From positions 1 through 12,430 of the forward strand of contig CAUGYD010000020.1 of the NCBI GenBank assembly GCA_959603585.1: a stretch of 12,430 bases of DNA. The letters are read 5' to 3'. Within the stretch, counting starts at the first letter, position 1. The number at the start of each line of letters is the position of its first letter. Source of the DNA: Scatosoma sp900555925 (GTDB lineage Bacteria; Bacillota; Clostridia; Christensenellales; Borkfalkiaceae). The position numbers and the translations under genes are program-made. This document shows positions 6,961-12,430 of the stretch, one piece after another. The notes below the pieces were generated by a model. The model searched no databases, was not told the origin of the DNA, and saw only the letters and a list, made by a program, of their open reading frames with translations.

Positions 6961-7010
6961 AAAAAATGAGCTAACAGACTTTCAACAAGAAATCTGTTAG
7001 CTCATTTTTT
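6961..7010. terminator. Strong bidirectional terminator
   Basis: A perfect 18-bp stem (6961-6978 with 6993-7010), AAAAAATGAGCTAACAGA and its complement, with a 14-base loop. The T-run lies at the outer edge of each 3' arm. It closes the leftward XRE-protease-membrane protein operon and also insulates guaA. Confidence 0.9.
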
Positions 7011-7475
7011 ATTGTTTATCGTTATCCTCGTTTTGTTTGCGTTTTTCTTTGCGTGCGGCAAGCCATGCATTTAATCCGATTTTGCCAATTGTAAGTAAAA
7101 CAATAGCAATTACTGGAGCTAAGAATGCCGCATTAGCTCCCAAGATAGGAGCTAATGCTATGGATATTGCGCCAACTATATAACTTTGGACAACACCAGA
7201 TTCTTTTAGTATTGCTAAACGATTATCTTTGTATTTTTCATCTCCTGAAAAAAATGCTTCAATTTCATCTAACACTTTTTCAAAGAATATTGAAGGCTTT
7301 TTCTGGGTTCCAAACGGAATATTTGAAGGAATTGTAGCGGATAACCATTGATTAGCAACTTTTTCGTAATCATTGGTTTGTTCATATAATTGGTTTATCA
7401 AATTGCGTTGGTATGGACTTAATGTATCTATCCACGATGTAGGATCAACCTCGAAATTTCACTTATATCGGCCAT
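7009..7475 (-). pseudogene. Small protein with C-terminal membrane hairpin, frameshifted near its start
   Basis: The native start is ATG 7475-7473, with AGGAG at 7484-7488 and a TAATG overlap with the protease stop. From that ATG the frame reads MADISEI and then fails after 15 codons. Moving by one base at the T-tract 7454-7456 (one T missing) opens the rest of the frame to 7009, giving a 155-residue protein that continues FEVDPTSWIDTLSPYQRN. Residues about 1-105 look soluble and helical. About 106-145 form a hydrophobic hairpin (SYIVGAISIALAPILGANAA, then FLAPVIAIVLLTIGKIGLNA) followed by a basic tail. No family recognised. The hairpin could anchor the protein or act as a membrane-disrupting effector; that is inference. 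If the base is a sequencing error, the gene is intact. Confidence 0.7.
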
Positions 7476-8127
7476 TATAACTTCTCCTTTATGTATTCAG
7501 CAGAAATTGCGTGTGTTGTTTGATGTAAAGTCGGTGGATCAATTCCACCAATGCTAATTCCTCCATTAACTTGAGGGGCATATAATCCTATCAATATACC
7601 TGCAATACTTCGTTTTTCCGGTATTACAATAGGACTTCCAGATTGAACGGGACGAGATTGAATATTCAAAACAATATTTTTCAGTTTAATTCCGCTATTG
7701 TGGATTAAAATTTTTGCTCCAACAGAGGTGTCTTGTTGTGTTAAAACCATTCTACCGTGATTTGAATGAGGATATCCAAAAACTGCGATGTTTTCTCCAA
7801 CATGAATTGTGTCCGTGGAATCTAAATAAACGTTGATTGCATTGTTGATGGACTTTCTAATATGTAAATATCCGCAATGGGATTTATTTCTTTTATCTTT
7901 GCGGGAATATATTCTACGCTATTATCTGACGTATCTTGGTAATCTTGAATAGATTTTGATTTATTCATAATTACAACTAATCCACTGTCATTATTAGCAG
8001 TAACATGGGCAGCAGTAGCTAATAACCTCGCTTTGTTTATAAAAAATGCTGTACCTAACAAACTTATTCCGCTTGGAGTGATTCTTCCGACAGGATGAAC
8101 TACATAACTAATATTTGTAAAATACAT
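7475..8127 (-). pseudogene. Trypsin-like serine protease, split by a one-base frameshift
   Basis: The ATG at 8127 has GGAGG at 8135-8139. Reading stops at a TAG near 7820, but shifting one base at the CC at 7850-7851 joins it to the downstream frame, which ends at 7475. The restored protein is about 217 residues with the S1-type triad in order: His41 in LATAAHV, Asp86 in PIADIYIL, and Ser163 in QSGSPIVI. It also has the typical GYP strand (AVFGYPHS). No signal peptide is seen, so it would act in the cytoplasm. It sits between the XRE gene (13-base gap) and the membrane-hairpin gene (1-base stop-start overlap), so the three form one operon. The triad is complete apart from the shift, which means recent decay or a sequence error. 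Confidence 0.82.
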
Positions 8128-8140
8128 TGTTTTTCCTCCA

Positions 8141-8632
8141 TTATTTTTTTGATTTTAATTTATCAAGTCTTTCTCTTGTTCTCTTTGCCTCATATTCAGG
8201 GTAAGTATAACGCCAAGCATCATACTCGTCTTTGGTAATCTCTCCGTTGCGGTATTTCTCCGCTTCTTTTTGCCAAGCGGACAAATCTTCAAACAAGGGT
8301 ACGGACATACTGCCTCTGGTCTTGTCAAGACGGACACACACCTCATCTTCGAGCTTGTCTATCTTAAAGCCGTAAATATCCTCTAATGCAAAGAGTGTGT
8401 GCATAAGACCGATATAGGAATCAATATCGGGAACGTCAAGCGCAACGGGGCAAACGTCAAGCACCTCGGCAAACTTCTCAATTAAATCTGCCTTGGGCGT
8501 TCTTGTTCCTGCTTCGTATTGAGCCAAACGAATATCGGCGGTCTTTTCGGGAAAGCCGACAGCCGTTCCAAGATATTTTTGTGTCATACCACGCAAGTTG
8601 CGTATAAAGCGGATTCTTTCTCCGATAGCCAT
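8141..8632 (-). CDS. XRE-family transcriptional regulator
   Basis: 163 residues. An N-terminal helix-turn-helix domain (about 1-65) reads GERIRFIRNLRGMTQKYLG...DIRLAQYEAGTRTPKADL. A conserved middle segment (DSYIGLMHTLFALEDIYGF) and a charged C-terminal part with WQKEAEKYRNGEITKDEYDAWRY follow. This architecture is common in mobile elements of Clostridia. The start is supported by GAGG just upstream (8640-8643). The gene is the first of a leftward operon with the protease and membrane-hairpin genes. It diverges from the excisionase-like gene across 252 bases that hold two strong promoters and three palindromes, so it is most likely an autorepressor that also controls the rightward promoter; that role is inference. 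Confidence 0.88.
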   Translation of the reverse strand: MAIGERIRFIRNLRGMTQKYLGTAVGFPEKTADIRLAQYEAGTRTPKADLIEKFAEVLDVCPVALDVPDIDSYIGLMHTLFALEDIYGFKIDKLEDEVCVRLDKTRGSMSVPLFEDLSAWQKEAEKYRNGEITKDEYDAWRYTYPEYEAKRTRERLDKLKSKK

Positions 8633-8694
8633 AAAATCGCCTCGTAAACGGTATTAGCGGTACAAAAAGATATGCACCGATTGAGTTTACGCCT

Positions 8695-8724
8695 ATTATA
8701 GCATATAAGTTTAGGTTATGTCAA
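8695..8724 (-). promoter_or_regulatory. Consensus promoter of the XRE-protease operon
   Basis: On the - strand, TTGACA (8724-8719), an 18-base spacer, then TATAAT (8700-8695). Both hexamers are perfect. The -35 overlaps the palindrome at 8715-8730. Confidence 0.82.
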
Positions 8725-8730
8725 CATAAC
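8715..8730. promoter_or_regulatory. Palindrome 1, candidate operator on the leftward -35
   Basis: GTTATG-TCAA-CATAAC: perfect 6-base arms with a 4-base centre, lying across the leftward -35 element. This is a natural place for a repressor to block the XRE operon. Confidence 0.5.
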
Positions 8731-8736
8731 TATAAC

Positions 8737-8755
8737 AAAAAAGTTTAACTTTTTT
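8737..8755. promoter_or_regulatory. Palindrome 2, candidate operator between the two promoters
   Basis: AAAAAAGTT-T-AACTTTTTT: perfect 9-base arms around one base, between the two divergent -35 elements. Besides an operator it could form an A/T-rich hairpin; no gene ends nearby, so a terminator is less likely. Confidence 0.45.
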
Positions 8756-8766
8756 CAAAAAGCCTC

Positions 8767-8795
8767 TTGACATAAACAAAATTGTTTAGTATAAT
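8767..8795 (+). promoter_or_regulatory. Perfect consensus promoter facing the excisionase/integrase remnants
   Basis: TTGACA (8767-8772), 17-base spacer, TATAAT (8790-8795), an exact match to the housekeeping sigma factor consensus. It would transcribe the remnant genes from 8885. Such a strong promoter would normally need tight repression, and a palindrome fills its spacer. Confidence 0.85.
8773..8788. promoter_or_regulatory. Palindrome 3, candidate operator inside the rightward promoter spacer
   Basis: TAAACAA-AA-TTGTTTA: perfect 7-base arms, located exactly between the -35 and -10 of the rightward promoter. A protein bound here would exclude RNA polymerase. Confidence 0.5.
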
Positions 8796-8884
8796 ATAGA
8801 TGTATTAAGCATATTTATTTAATGTTACAACAATAAAGCTATATAGGCTTGCCAAAAATCTGAGCTTGTGAAAGAAAAGATGCG

Positions 8885-9086
8885 ATGATAAAACACAGCT
8901 TTTTGAGAGTGTACGAAGTAGCTGAGATTTTGGGAAGATCCAAGTCCTACGCCTATAAAATCATCCAAAAACTGAACGCAGAATTAAAAGAACAAGGCTT
9001 CATCACGATTGCAGGTAGAGTAAACAAGCAGTATTTTCTTGGAAAAGACCTGCTACGGTGCGGCAAAAGAAAAGGAGGTGAACTAA
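8885..9086 (+). pseudogene. Excisionase-like helix-turn-helix gene, frameshifted near its end
   Basis: From ATG 8885 the product reads YEVAEILGRSKSYAYKIIQK and GFITIAGRVNKQYF, the pattern of small HTH proteins that precede integrases in conjugative elements of Clostridia. They act as directionality factors or regulators. After QYF the frame enters the integrase gene. Removing one T from the run at 9034-9037 restores a natural end, FLEKTCYGAAKEKEVN, with a TAA at 9084-9086 that overlaps the integrase ATG by one base (TAATG). A one-base insertion is therefore likely. The HTH domain itself is intact, so a slightly altered protein fused in frame to the integrase remnant could still be made. Only a weak ribosome site precedes the start. 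Confidence 0.7.
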
Positions 9087-9350
9087 TGGCTGTTTACAAA
9101 GAAACGAAAACAAACACTTGGCGGGTGGTCTATCACCGATTGGATAGGCGAGAAGAAGCAAACGCAAAAACGAGGATTTGCTACCAAGCGGGACGCACTT
9201 GCTTGGGAGCGAGAACAACTGAACAAGGTCACGGCGGATTTGGATATGACCTTCGGTAGCTTCGTGGATATTTATATTGCCGATATGAAAAATCGCATTA
9301 AAGAAAACACTTGGCACGCCAAAAACCACATCATCCGTACGAAGATCCTA
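9086..9350 (+). pseudogene. Tyrosine integrase remnant: N-terminal domains only, frameshifted
   Basis: ATG 9086 follows a strong AAAGGAGGTG (9070-9079). The first 16 residues, MAVYKETKTNTWRVVY, start an arm-type DNA-binding domain. A shift between 9131 and 9137 moves the reading to another frame, which continues as TDWIGEKKQTQKRGFATKRD and ALAWEREQLNKV, then the SAM-like core-binding domain (TFGSFVDIYIADMKNRIKEN, ending IIRTKIL). The catalytic domain with the R...HxxR...Y residues is absent, because the sequence switches to TnpV at about 9345-9355. A functional recombinase cannot be made. The intact gene would have been roughly 380-400 codons, judging from family knowledge. Confidence 0.85.
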
Positions 9351-9572
9351 ATCCTGCTGACCGAAGGAAGATTGAACGGGTATCTTGCAGATATTAACCG
9401 CCAAGCCAACGAAATGCTTGATTTGATTATTACGCAAACCTCAGAACGAGAGGGCGTGATCGAGGATTTGAAGTCAAAAGACCAACTGAAATGGGTGCAG
9501 ATGATGAATAATATCAAGGTATCGGCAGAGGAAATAGTTGTAACCGAATTTTTAGAAAACCCGATTAAATAA
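9351..9572 (+). pseudogene. TnpV C-terminal fragment fused to the integrase remnant
   Basis: In the same frame as the integrase piece, the sequence from about 9351 reads LLTEGRLNGYLADINRQANE and then DQLKWVQMMNNIKVSAEEIV, ending at a TAA at 9570-9572. This is the conserved C-terminal half of TnpV, a roughly 120-residue transposon-encoded protein of Clostridial mobile elements whose role is unclear. The N-terminal half is missing. The join lies at ATCCTA/ATCCTG, where ATCCT is present on both sides (9345-9349 and 9351-9355); this suggests a deletion through short homology between two mobile genes. The fusion stays in frame, so a chimeric protein is possible but probably useless. Confidence 0.8.
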
Positions 9573-9585
9573 TTCTTAAACGCAG

Positions 9586-9617
9586 TTGCCCCGTCTGTAT
9601 ATTCGCAGACAGGGCAA
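9586..9617. repeat. Inverted repeat after the TnpV fragment
   Basis: TTGCCCCGTCTG and CAGACAGGGCAA pair over 11 of 12 positions around an 8-base loop. It follows the TnpV stop by 13 bases and may be its old terminator, although no clear T-tract follows (ATATATTC). Confidence 0.6.
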
Positions 9618-9645
9618 TATATTCAAAAATGTTACTCAAAAGCAG

Positions 9646-9674
9646 TTGACTTATATTCCGCTTTTTGATATACT
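9646..9674 (+). promoter_or_regulatory. Promoter of the restriction-modification controller gene
   Basis: TTGACT (9646-9651), 17-base spacer, TATACT (9669-9674). Five of six bases match in each hexamer, at ideal spacing. The GTG start at 9713 with GAGGTG at 9701-9706 follows. Confidence 0.75.
9648..9658. promoter_or_regulatory. C-box-like site A, on the -35 element
   Basis: GACTTATATTC differs at one position from the C-box form GACTTATAGTC known for controller proteins of restriction-modification systems. It overlaps the -35 of the controller promoter, where binding would repress. Confidence 0.4.
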
Positions 9675-9684
9675 ATATTATGTA

Positions 9685-9695
9685 GATTTATACTC
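9685..9695. promoter_or_regulatory. C-box-like site B, in the controller leader
   Basis: GATTTATACTC differs at two positions from GACTTATAGTC. It lies between the -10 element and the ribosome site of the controller gene, 37 bases from site A. A paired arrangement with normal spacing is not seen, so the assignment is tentative. Confidence 0.35.
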
Positions 9696-9712
9696 AACGC
9701 GAGGTGTAAGCA

Positions 9713-9919
9713 GTGATTACGCAGAAGATCGGCGCAAGGATAAGAGAATTGAGAACTCAGCTTGGAATAAGCCAAGAGAAATTCGCTATGAAGATAGGTA
9801 TGGATAGAACGTATTTTGCAAGTGTTGAGCTTGGAAAAAGAAACGTATCTATTGTAAATATTGAAAAGATAGCTAACGGATTGGGAGTTTCGCTATCCGA
9901 GCTTTTTCAAAACATATAA
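9713..9919 (+). CDS. XRE regulator resembling restriction-modification controller (C) proteins
   Basis: 68 residues, a single helix-turn-helix domain: GARIRELRTQLGISQEKFAMKIGMDRTYFASVELGKRNVSIVNIEKIANGLGVSLSELFQ. The recognition helix and the phrases DRTYFASVELGKRN and NIEKIANGLGVSLSEL match controller proteins, which first repress and then activate so that methylation precedes restriction. GTG start at 9713 with GAGGTG at 9701-9706. It lies directly upstream of two methyltransferase genes and a candidate endonuclease gene, the standard place for such a regulator. Sites resembling C-boxes flank its promoter and the next gene. A generic XRE repressor is the alternative, but context favours the controller role. 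Confidence 0.8.
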   Translation: MITQKIGARIRELRTQLGISQEKFAMKIGMDRTYFASVELGKRNVSIVNIEKIANGLGVSLSELFQNI

Positions 9920-9920
9920 T

Positions 9921-9971
9921 GTCCATTTTATAGGACTTGCGATGTTGTATAATTGATATAGAGTATAAGCG
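9921..9971 (+). promoter_or_regulatory. Control region upstream of the first methyltransferase
   Basis: Contains an inverted repeat GTCC-ATTTTATA-GGAC (9921-9936), a TATAAT (9948-9953) without a clear -35, and GAGTATAAGCG (9961-9971). Read on the other strand, the last element shares the octamer TTATACTC with site B. A weak promoter that needs the controller protein as activator would look like this, but that is inference. Confidence 0.35.
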
Positions 9972-9983
9972 GAGGAAACGCAA

Positions 9984-11027
9984 ATGAGTGTTGCTGAAAC
10001 AAAAACATATAAAACGTCTTTGATTAACAACAGAAGATATTTGGGTAATAAATATAAACTGCTGCCTTTCATTACGAAAGTCGTTAATGATGAGTGTTCT
10101 GATATAGAAACTATTGCGGACATTTTTGCGGGAACGGGTGCGGTATCGTCTGCATTTACCGACAAAACCATCATAACCAACGATTTAATGTATAGCAATT
10201 ATATTTGTAATTACGCTTGGTTTGGAGCAGAAGAATATAATCCGCAAATCATTATAGATTTTGTTGTGAGATATAATGCCACTACCGGATGTGGCAATAA
10301 TTATATGACCGAGAATTTTGCCGATACGTATTTCAGTCGTGAGGATTGTTCAAAAATCGGTTTTATTCGTGAAGACATAGAAGAAAACTACAAAAATGGT
10401 ACTATCAATAATCGTGAACGTGCCATATTGATTACATCTCTGCTCTATGCTATGGATAAAATAGCCGTTACTTGCGGTCATTACGATGCATACAGAAAAG
10501 GGGCGGACTTTGAGGCTTCGTTAGAACTTTATGTTCCTCTTGCAGAGGTAAATAATAATCCCTCTAACCATTGCTTTAACGAGGACGCAAATGAGCTTGT
10601 AAAACGTATTGAAACTGATTTGGTGTATATCGATCCACCGTACAATTCAAGACAGTATTGTGATGCTTATCATTTGCTCGAAAACGTCGCTCGTTGGGAA
10701 AAGCCCGAAGTGTTCGGCGTTGCCAAAAAGATGGACAGAAGCGGTATGAAAAGCAAATATTGCACAATGAGTGCAACAAAGGCGTTTGAAGCATTGATCG
10801 GAGATATTAAAGCCAAATATATAATGCTGTCGTACAACAATATGGCTGAAAAAGGCAACTGCCGTTCAAACGCAAAGATTTCCGATGAAGATATTATAAG
10901 AATATTGAGCAAAAAAGGAACTGTTAAGGTATTTGAAGAAAGCTACAAAGCATTCACCACCGGCAAGTCGGATATCGCGGAGAACGCAGAAAGATTGTTC
11001 CTCTGCACGTGCTTTAATGAGGATTAA
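9984..11027 (+). CDS. DNA adenine methyltransferase 1 (D12 class, FokI-methylase-like)
   Basis: 347 residues. It transfers a methyl group from S-adenosylmethionine to N6 of adenine at a specific site. Motifs: RRYLGNKYKLLPFI at 17-30, the AdoMet-binding motif ADIFAGTGAV at 45-54, and the catalytic DPPY at 217-220 within YIDPPYNSRQY...YHLLENVARW. The last phrase resembles the group containing FokI-type methylases, where two activities protect the two strands of an asymmetric site. The start is supported by GGAGGAAA at 9971-9978. The next methyltransferase begins 3 bases after its stop, so the two are co-transcribed and probably translationally coupled. The target sequence cannot be deduced. All motifs look intact. 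Confidence 0.9.
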   Translation: MSVAETKTYKTSLINNRRYLGNKYKLLPFITKVVNDECSDIETIADIFAGTGAVSSAFTDKTIITNDLMYSNYICNYAWFGAEEYNPQIIIDFVVRYNATTGCGNNYMTENFADTYFSREDCSKIGFIREDIEENYKNGTINNRERAILITSLLYAMDKIAVTCGHYDAYRKGADFEASLELYVPLAEVNNNPSNHCFNEDANELVKRIETDLVYIDPPYNSRQYCDAYHLLENVARWEKPEVFGVAKKMDRSGMKSKYCTMSATKAFEALIGDIKAKYIMLSYNNMAEKGNCRSNAKISDEDIIRILSKKGTVKVFEESYKAFTTGKSDIAENAERLFLCTCFNED

Positions 11028-11030
11028 AAA

Positions 11031-11951
11031 ATGATACAATCACCGCTAAACTATACGGGAGGCAAATTTAAGCTATTACCTCAAATATTGCCGTTGTTCC
11101 CGCAACATATAAATGTTTTCGTTGACCTGTTCTGCGGCGGTTGTAATGTTGGAATAAATGTTGATTGCAATCGTGTCATTTATAATGACTTGAACGAAAA
11201 TCTGCTCTGTCTGTATAATACCTTTAAGAATCTTGATAAACAAGCCGTTATGGATTGGATTTATCAAATTATTGATAAATATGACTTATCCCTCGTCAGC
11301 AAATATGGATATGACCACTATAATTGTGAGAGTAGCGCAGGACTTGGAGATTATAACAGAGATAAATTTTTGAAGCTTAGAGCAGATTTTAACGAGAAAC
11401 ACGCTAAGGGAACGATAGATTGTTACTACTACGTAATGCTTTACGTAATAATCGTTTACGCCTTTAATAATCAAATTCGCTTTAATTCCAACGGAGAATT
11501 TAATCTCCCCGTAGGTAAAAGAGATTTCAACAAGAAGATGGAACAGAAGCTCTCCGATTTCATAGATCGGATTCAAGAGCAAAATTGCCGCTTCACTTGT
11601 TGCGATTTTAGAGATTTTGATACATCGGCGCTTACCGCCAATGATTTTGTGTACGTAGATCCGCCGTACCTTATTACTTGCGCTACCTACAACGAACAAG
11701 GCGGTTGGGGCGAAACAGAAGAAAAAGACCTTCTTGCCTTTTTAGACAAGCTACATAATCAAGGCGTTCGATTCGCTTTATCAAACGTTTTACGTAGTAA
11801 GGGCAAGGAAAATCATATCTTGATTGAATGGGTAAATAAAAACTCCGATAAGTATAGAGCCATTCCCCTCAATTACAGTTATTCAAATTCAAATTATCAG
11901 ACTAAAGATAAGACATCTATTTCGGAAGAAGTCTTGATTGTTAATTATTGA
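11031..11951 (+). CDS. DNA adenine methyltransferase 2 (D12 class, Dam-like)
   Basis: 306 residues, a second N6-adenine methyltransferase unlike the first. It has NYTGGKFKLLPQIL at 7-20, the AdoMet motif FVDLFCGGCNVG at 30-41, YNDLNENLL at 51-59, the target-region phrase NQIRFNSNGEFNLPVGK at 147-163 seen in Dam/MboI-like enzymes, and the catalytic DPPY at 210-213. GAGGA at 11019-11023, inside the end of the first methylase gene, is its ribosome site. Two dissimilar adenine methylases in one operon suggest that each modifies one strand of an asymmetric recognition site. The candidate endonuclease ORF starts 19 bases after its stop. Confidence 0.92.
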   Translation: MIQSPLNYTGGKFKLLPQILPLFPQHINVFVDLFCGGCNVGINVDCNRVIYNDLNENLLCLYNTFKNLDKQAVMDWIYQIIDKYDLSLVSKYGYDHYNCESSAGLGDYNRDKFLKLRADFNEKHAKGTIDCYYYVMLYVIIVYAFNNQIRFNSNGEFNLPVGKRDFNKKMEQKLSDFIDRIQEQNCRFTCCDFRDFDTSALTANDFVYVDPPYLITCATYNEQGGWGETEEKDLLAFLDKLHNQGVRFALSNVLRSKGKENHILIEWVNKNSDKYRAIPLNYSYSNSNYQTKDKTSISEEVLIVNY

Positions 11952-11970
11952 TATTGCCACGAGGTTATAT

Positions 11971-12430
11971 ATGGTAGTTGAGAAAAATCAAATTTTTAAT
12001 TTAATGGATACCAATGGCAGAAGAAGCGATGTGCTGAACGCTTTGAAGGTATATTTGGAAATTCTTGAAGAACTGAAAGAAGAATATCCTACGGAATTTT
12101 GGGATAGGTATCCTAACAGTATTGCTCAGTTTATTTTCTATGAAAGAGCATTGGATAAATCTCCAACCGTTTTTCAAAAGCATAAAAAATATGATGAGTT
12201 TGTTGAGACGCTTGGCTCAAATCGCGAATTCTTTATTAGCAAAAATCCTAATTGGATACGTGAGAATTTTCCTCAAATGTCGAATATTTTGGATGAAGCA
12301 ATCGAGAAACGTGCAAGACATTATACGAGTAATCTTGTTAAAATGGGCTTTACCAACTCCGAACGAAATATTACAGAAGACCAGCTATTAAAAGTCAAGC
12401 AAAAATACGCAGAAAAAATAAAAATTTTTT
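11971..12430 (+). CDS. Candidate restriction endonuclease, N-terminal part (runs off the right edge)
   Basis: An ORF opens at ATG 11971 with GAGG at 11961-11964 and has no stop before the window ends, giving 153 codons. The visible part is mostly helical and charged (VLNALKVYLEILEELKEEYP, then FWDRYPNSIAQFIFYERALD). A later segment, IEKRARHYTSNLVKMGFTNS, followed by ERNIT, resembles a winged-helix DNA-recognition element of type IIS endonucleases. No nuclease motif (PD-D/ExK, HNH or GIY-YIG) appears in this portion; in type IIS enzymes the cleavage domain is commonly C-terminal. The endonuclease call rests on position after controller and two methylases. The family is not recognised. Confidence 0.6.
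   Translation, partial: MVVEKNQIFNLMDTNGRRSDVLNALKVYLEILEELKEEYPTEFWDRYPNSIAQFIFYERALDKSPTVFQKHKKYDEFVETLGSNREFFISKNPNWIRENFPQMSNILDEAIEKRARHYTSNLVKMGFTNSERNITEDQLLKVKQKYAEKIKIF

Noticed and set aside
7009..7475. Bacterial gasdermin next to a protease
   Set aside because: The protein is about 155 residues with a C-terminal membrane hairpin, too short and of different layout; only the loose analogy of protease plus membrane protein remains.
8695..8795. CRISPR-like repeats in the AT-rich palindromic region
   Set aside because: The palindromes differ from one another, are not evenly spaced and do not flank unique spacers; they fit operators.
11076..11699. Reverse-strand ORFs within methyltransferase 2
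   Set aside because: They lie fully inside an intact methylase with all motifs and have no start signals.

Overview
The window looks like the chromosome of a low-to-mid GC Gram-positive bacterium, most likely a gut-type member of the Clostridia. Evidence: strong AGGAGG-type ribosome binding sites, consensus TTGACA/TATAAT promoters, many Rho-independent hairpin terminators, a Hol44-type holin-like protein, a 130-residue DUF11 protein, and mobile-element genes (Xis/Int/TnpV, XRE) typical of Clostridia. No finer taxonomy is supported from sequence alone.

Bases 1-3700 are a mosaic of small envelope-related and housekeeping genes. They hold the end of an unrecognised + strand gene, a convergent pair of small - strand ORFs (DUF11 protein plus an overlapping ORF), a holin-like membrane protein, a GNAT acetyltransferase, a putative lipoprotein and a single-pass membrane protein. 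Most of these units have their own promoter and terminator. Bases 3750-6862 carry the two dedicated GMP biosynthesis genes: guaB (IMP dehydrogenase, IMP to XMP) and guaA (GMP synthase, XMP to GMP). They are separated by a hairpin that may be a terminator or attenuator.

Downstream of guaA, whose 3' end is a known integration hotspot, the sequence becomes visibly AT-richer and turns into accessory DNA. The first block (6961-8632, - strand) is an operon of an XRE repressor-like gene, a trypsin-like serine protease and a small protein with a C-terminal membrane hairpin. The last two genes each carry a one-base frameshift. The operon starts at a near-consensus promoter that diverges from a perfect TTGACA-17-TATAAT promoter facing right, and three palindromes lie in the shared control region. 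The second block (8885-9617) is a wrecked recombination module: a frameshifted excisionase-like gene, then a frameshifted tyrosine-integrase N-terminus fused to the C-terminus of TnpV. The catalytic domain of the integrase is gone.

The third block (9640-12430) is an intact-looking restriction-modification locus. It has a small controller-like (C protein) regulator with C-box-like sites, two different D12-class adenine methyltransferases in tandem, and a partial ORF leaving the right edge that sits where the endonuclease should be. Two adenine methyltransferases side by side suggest an asymmetric (type IIS-like) recognition site, each enzyme protecting one strand. The most unusual parts are the protease plus membrane-protein pair under repressor control, and the unrecognised candidate endonuclease.
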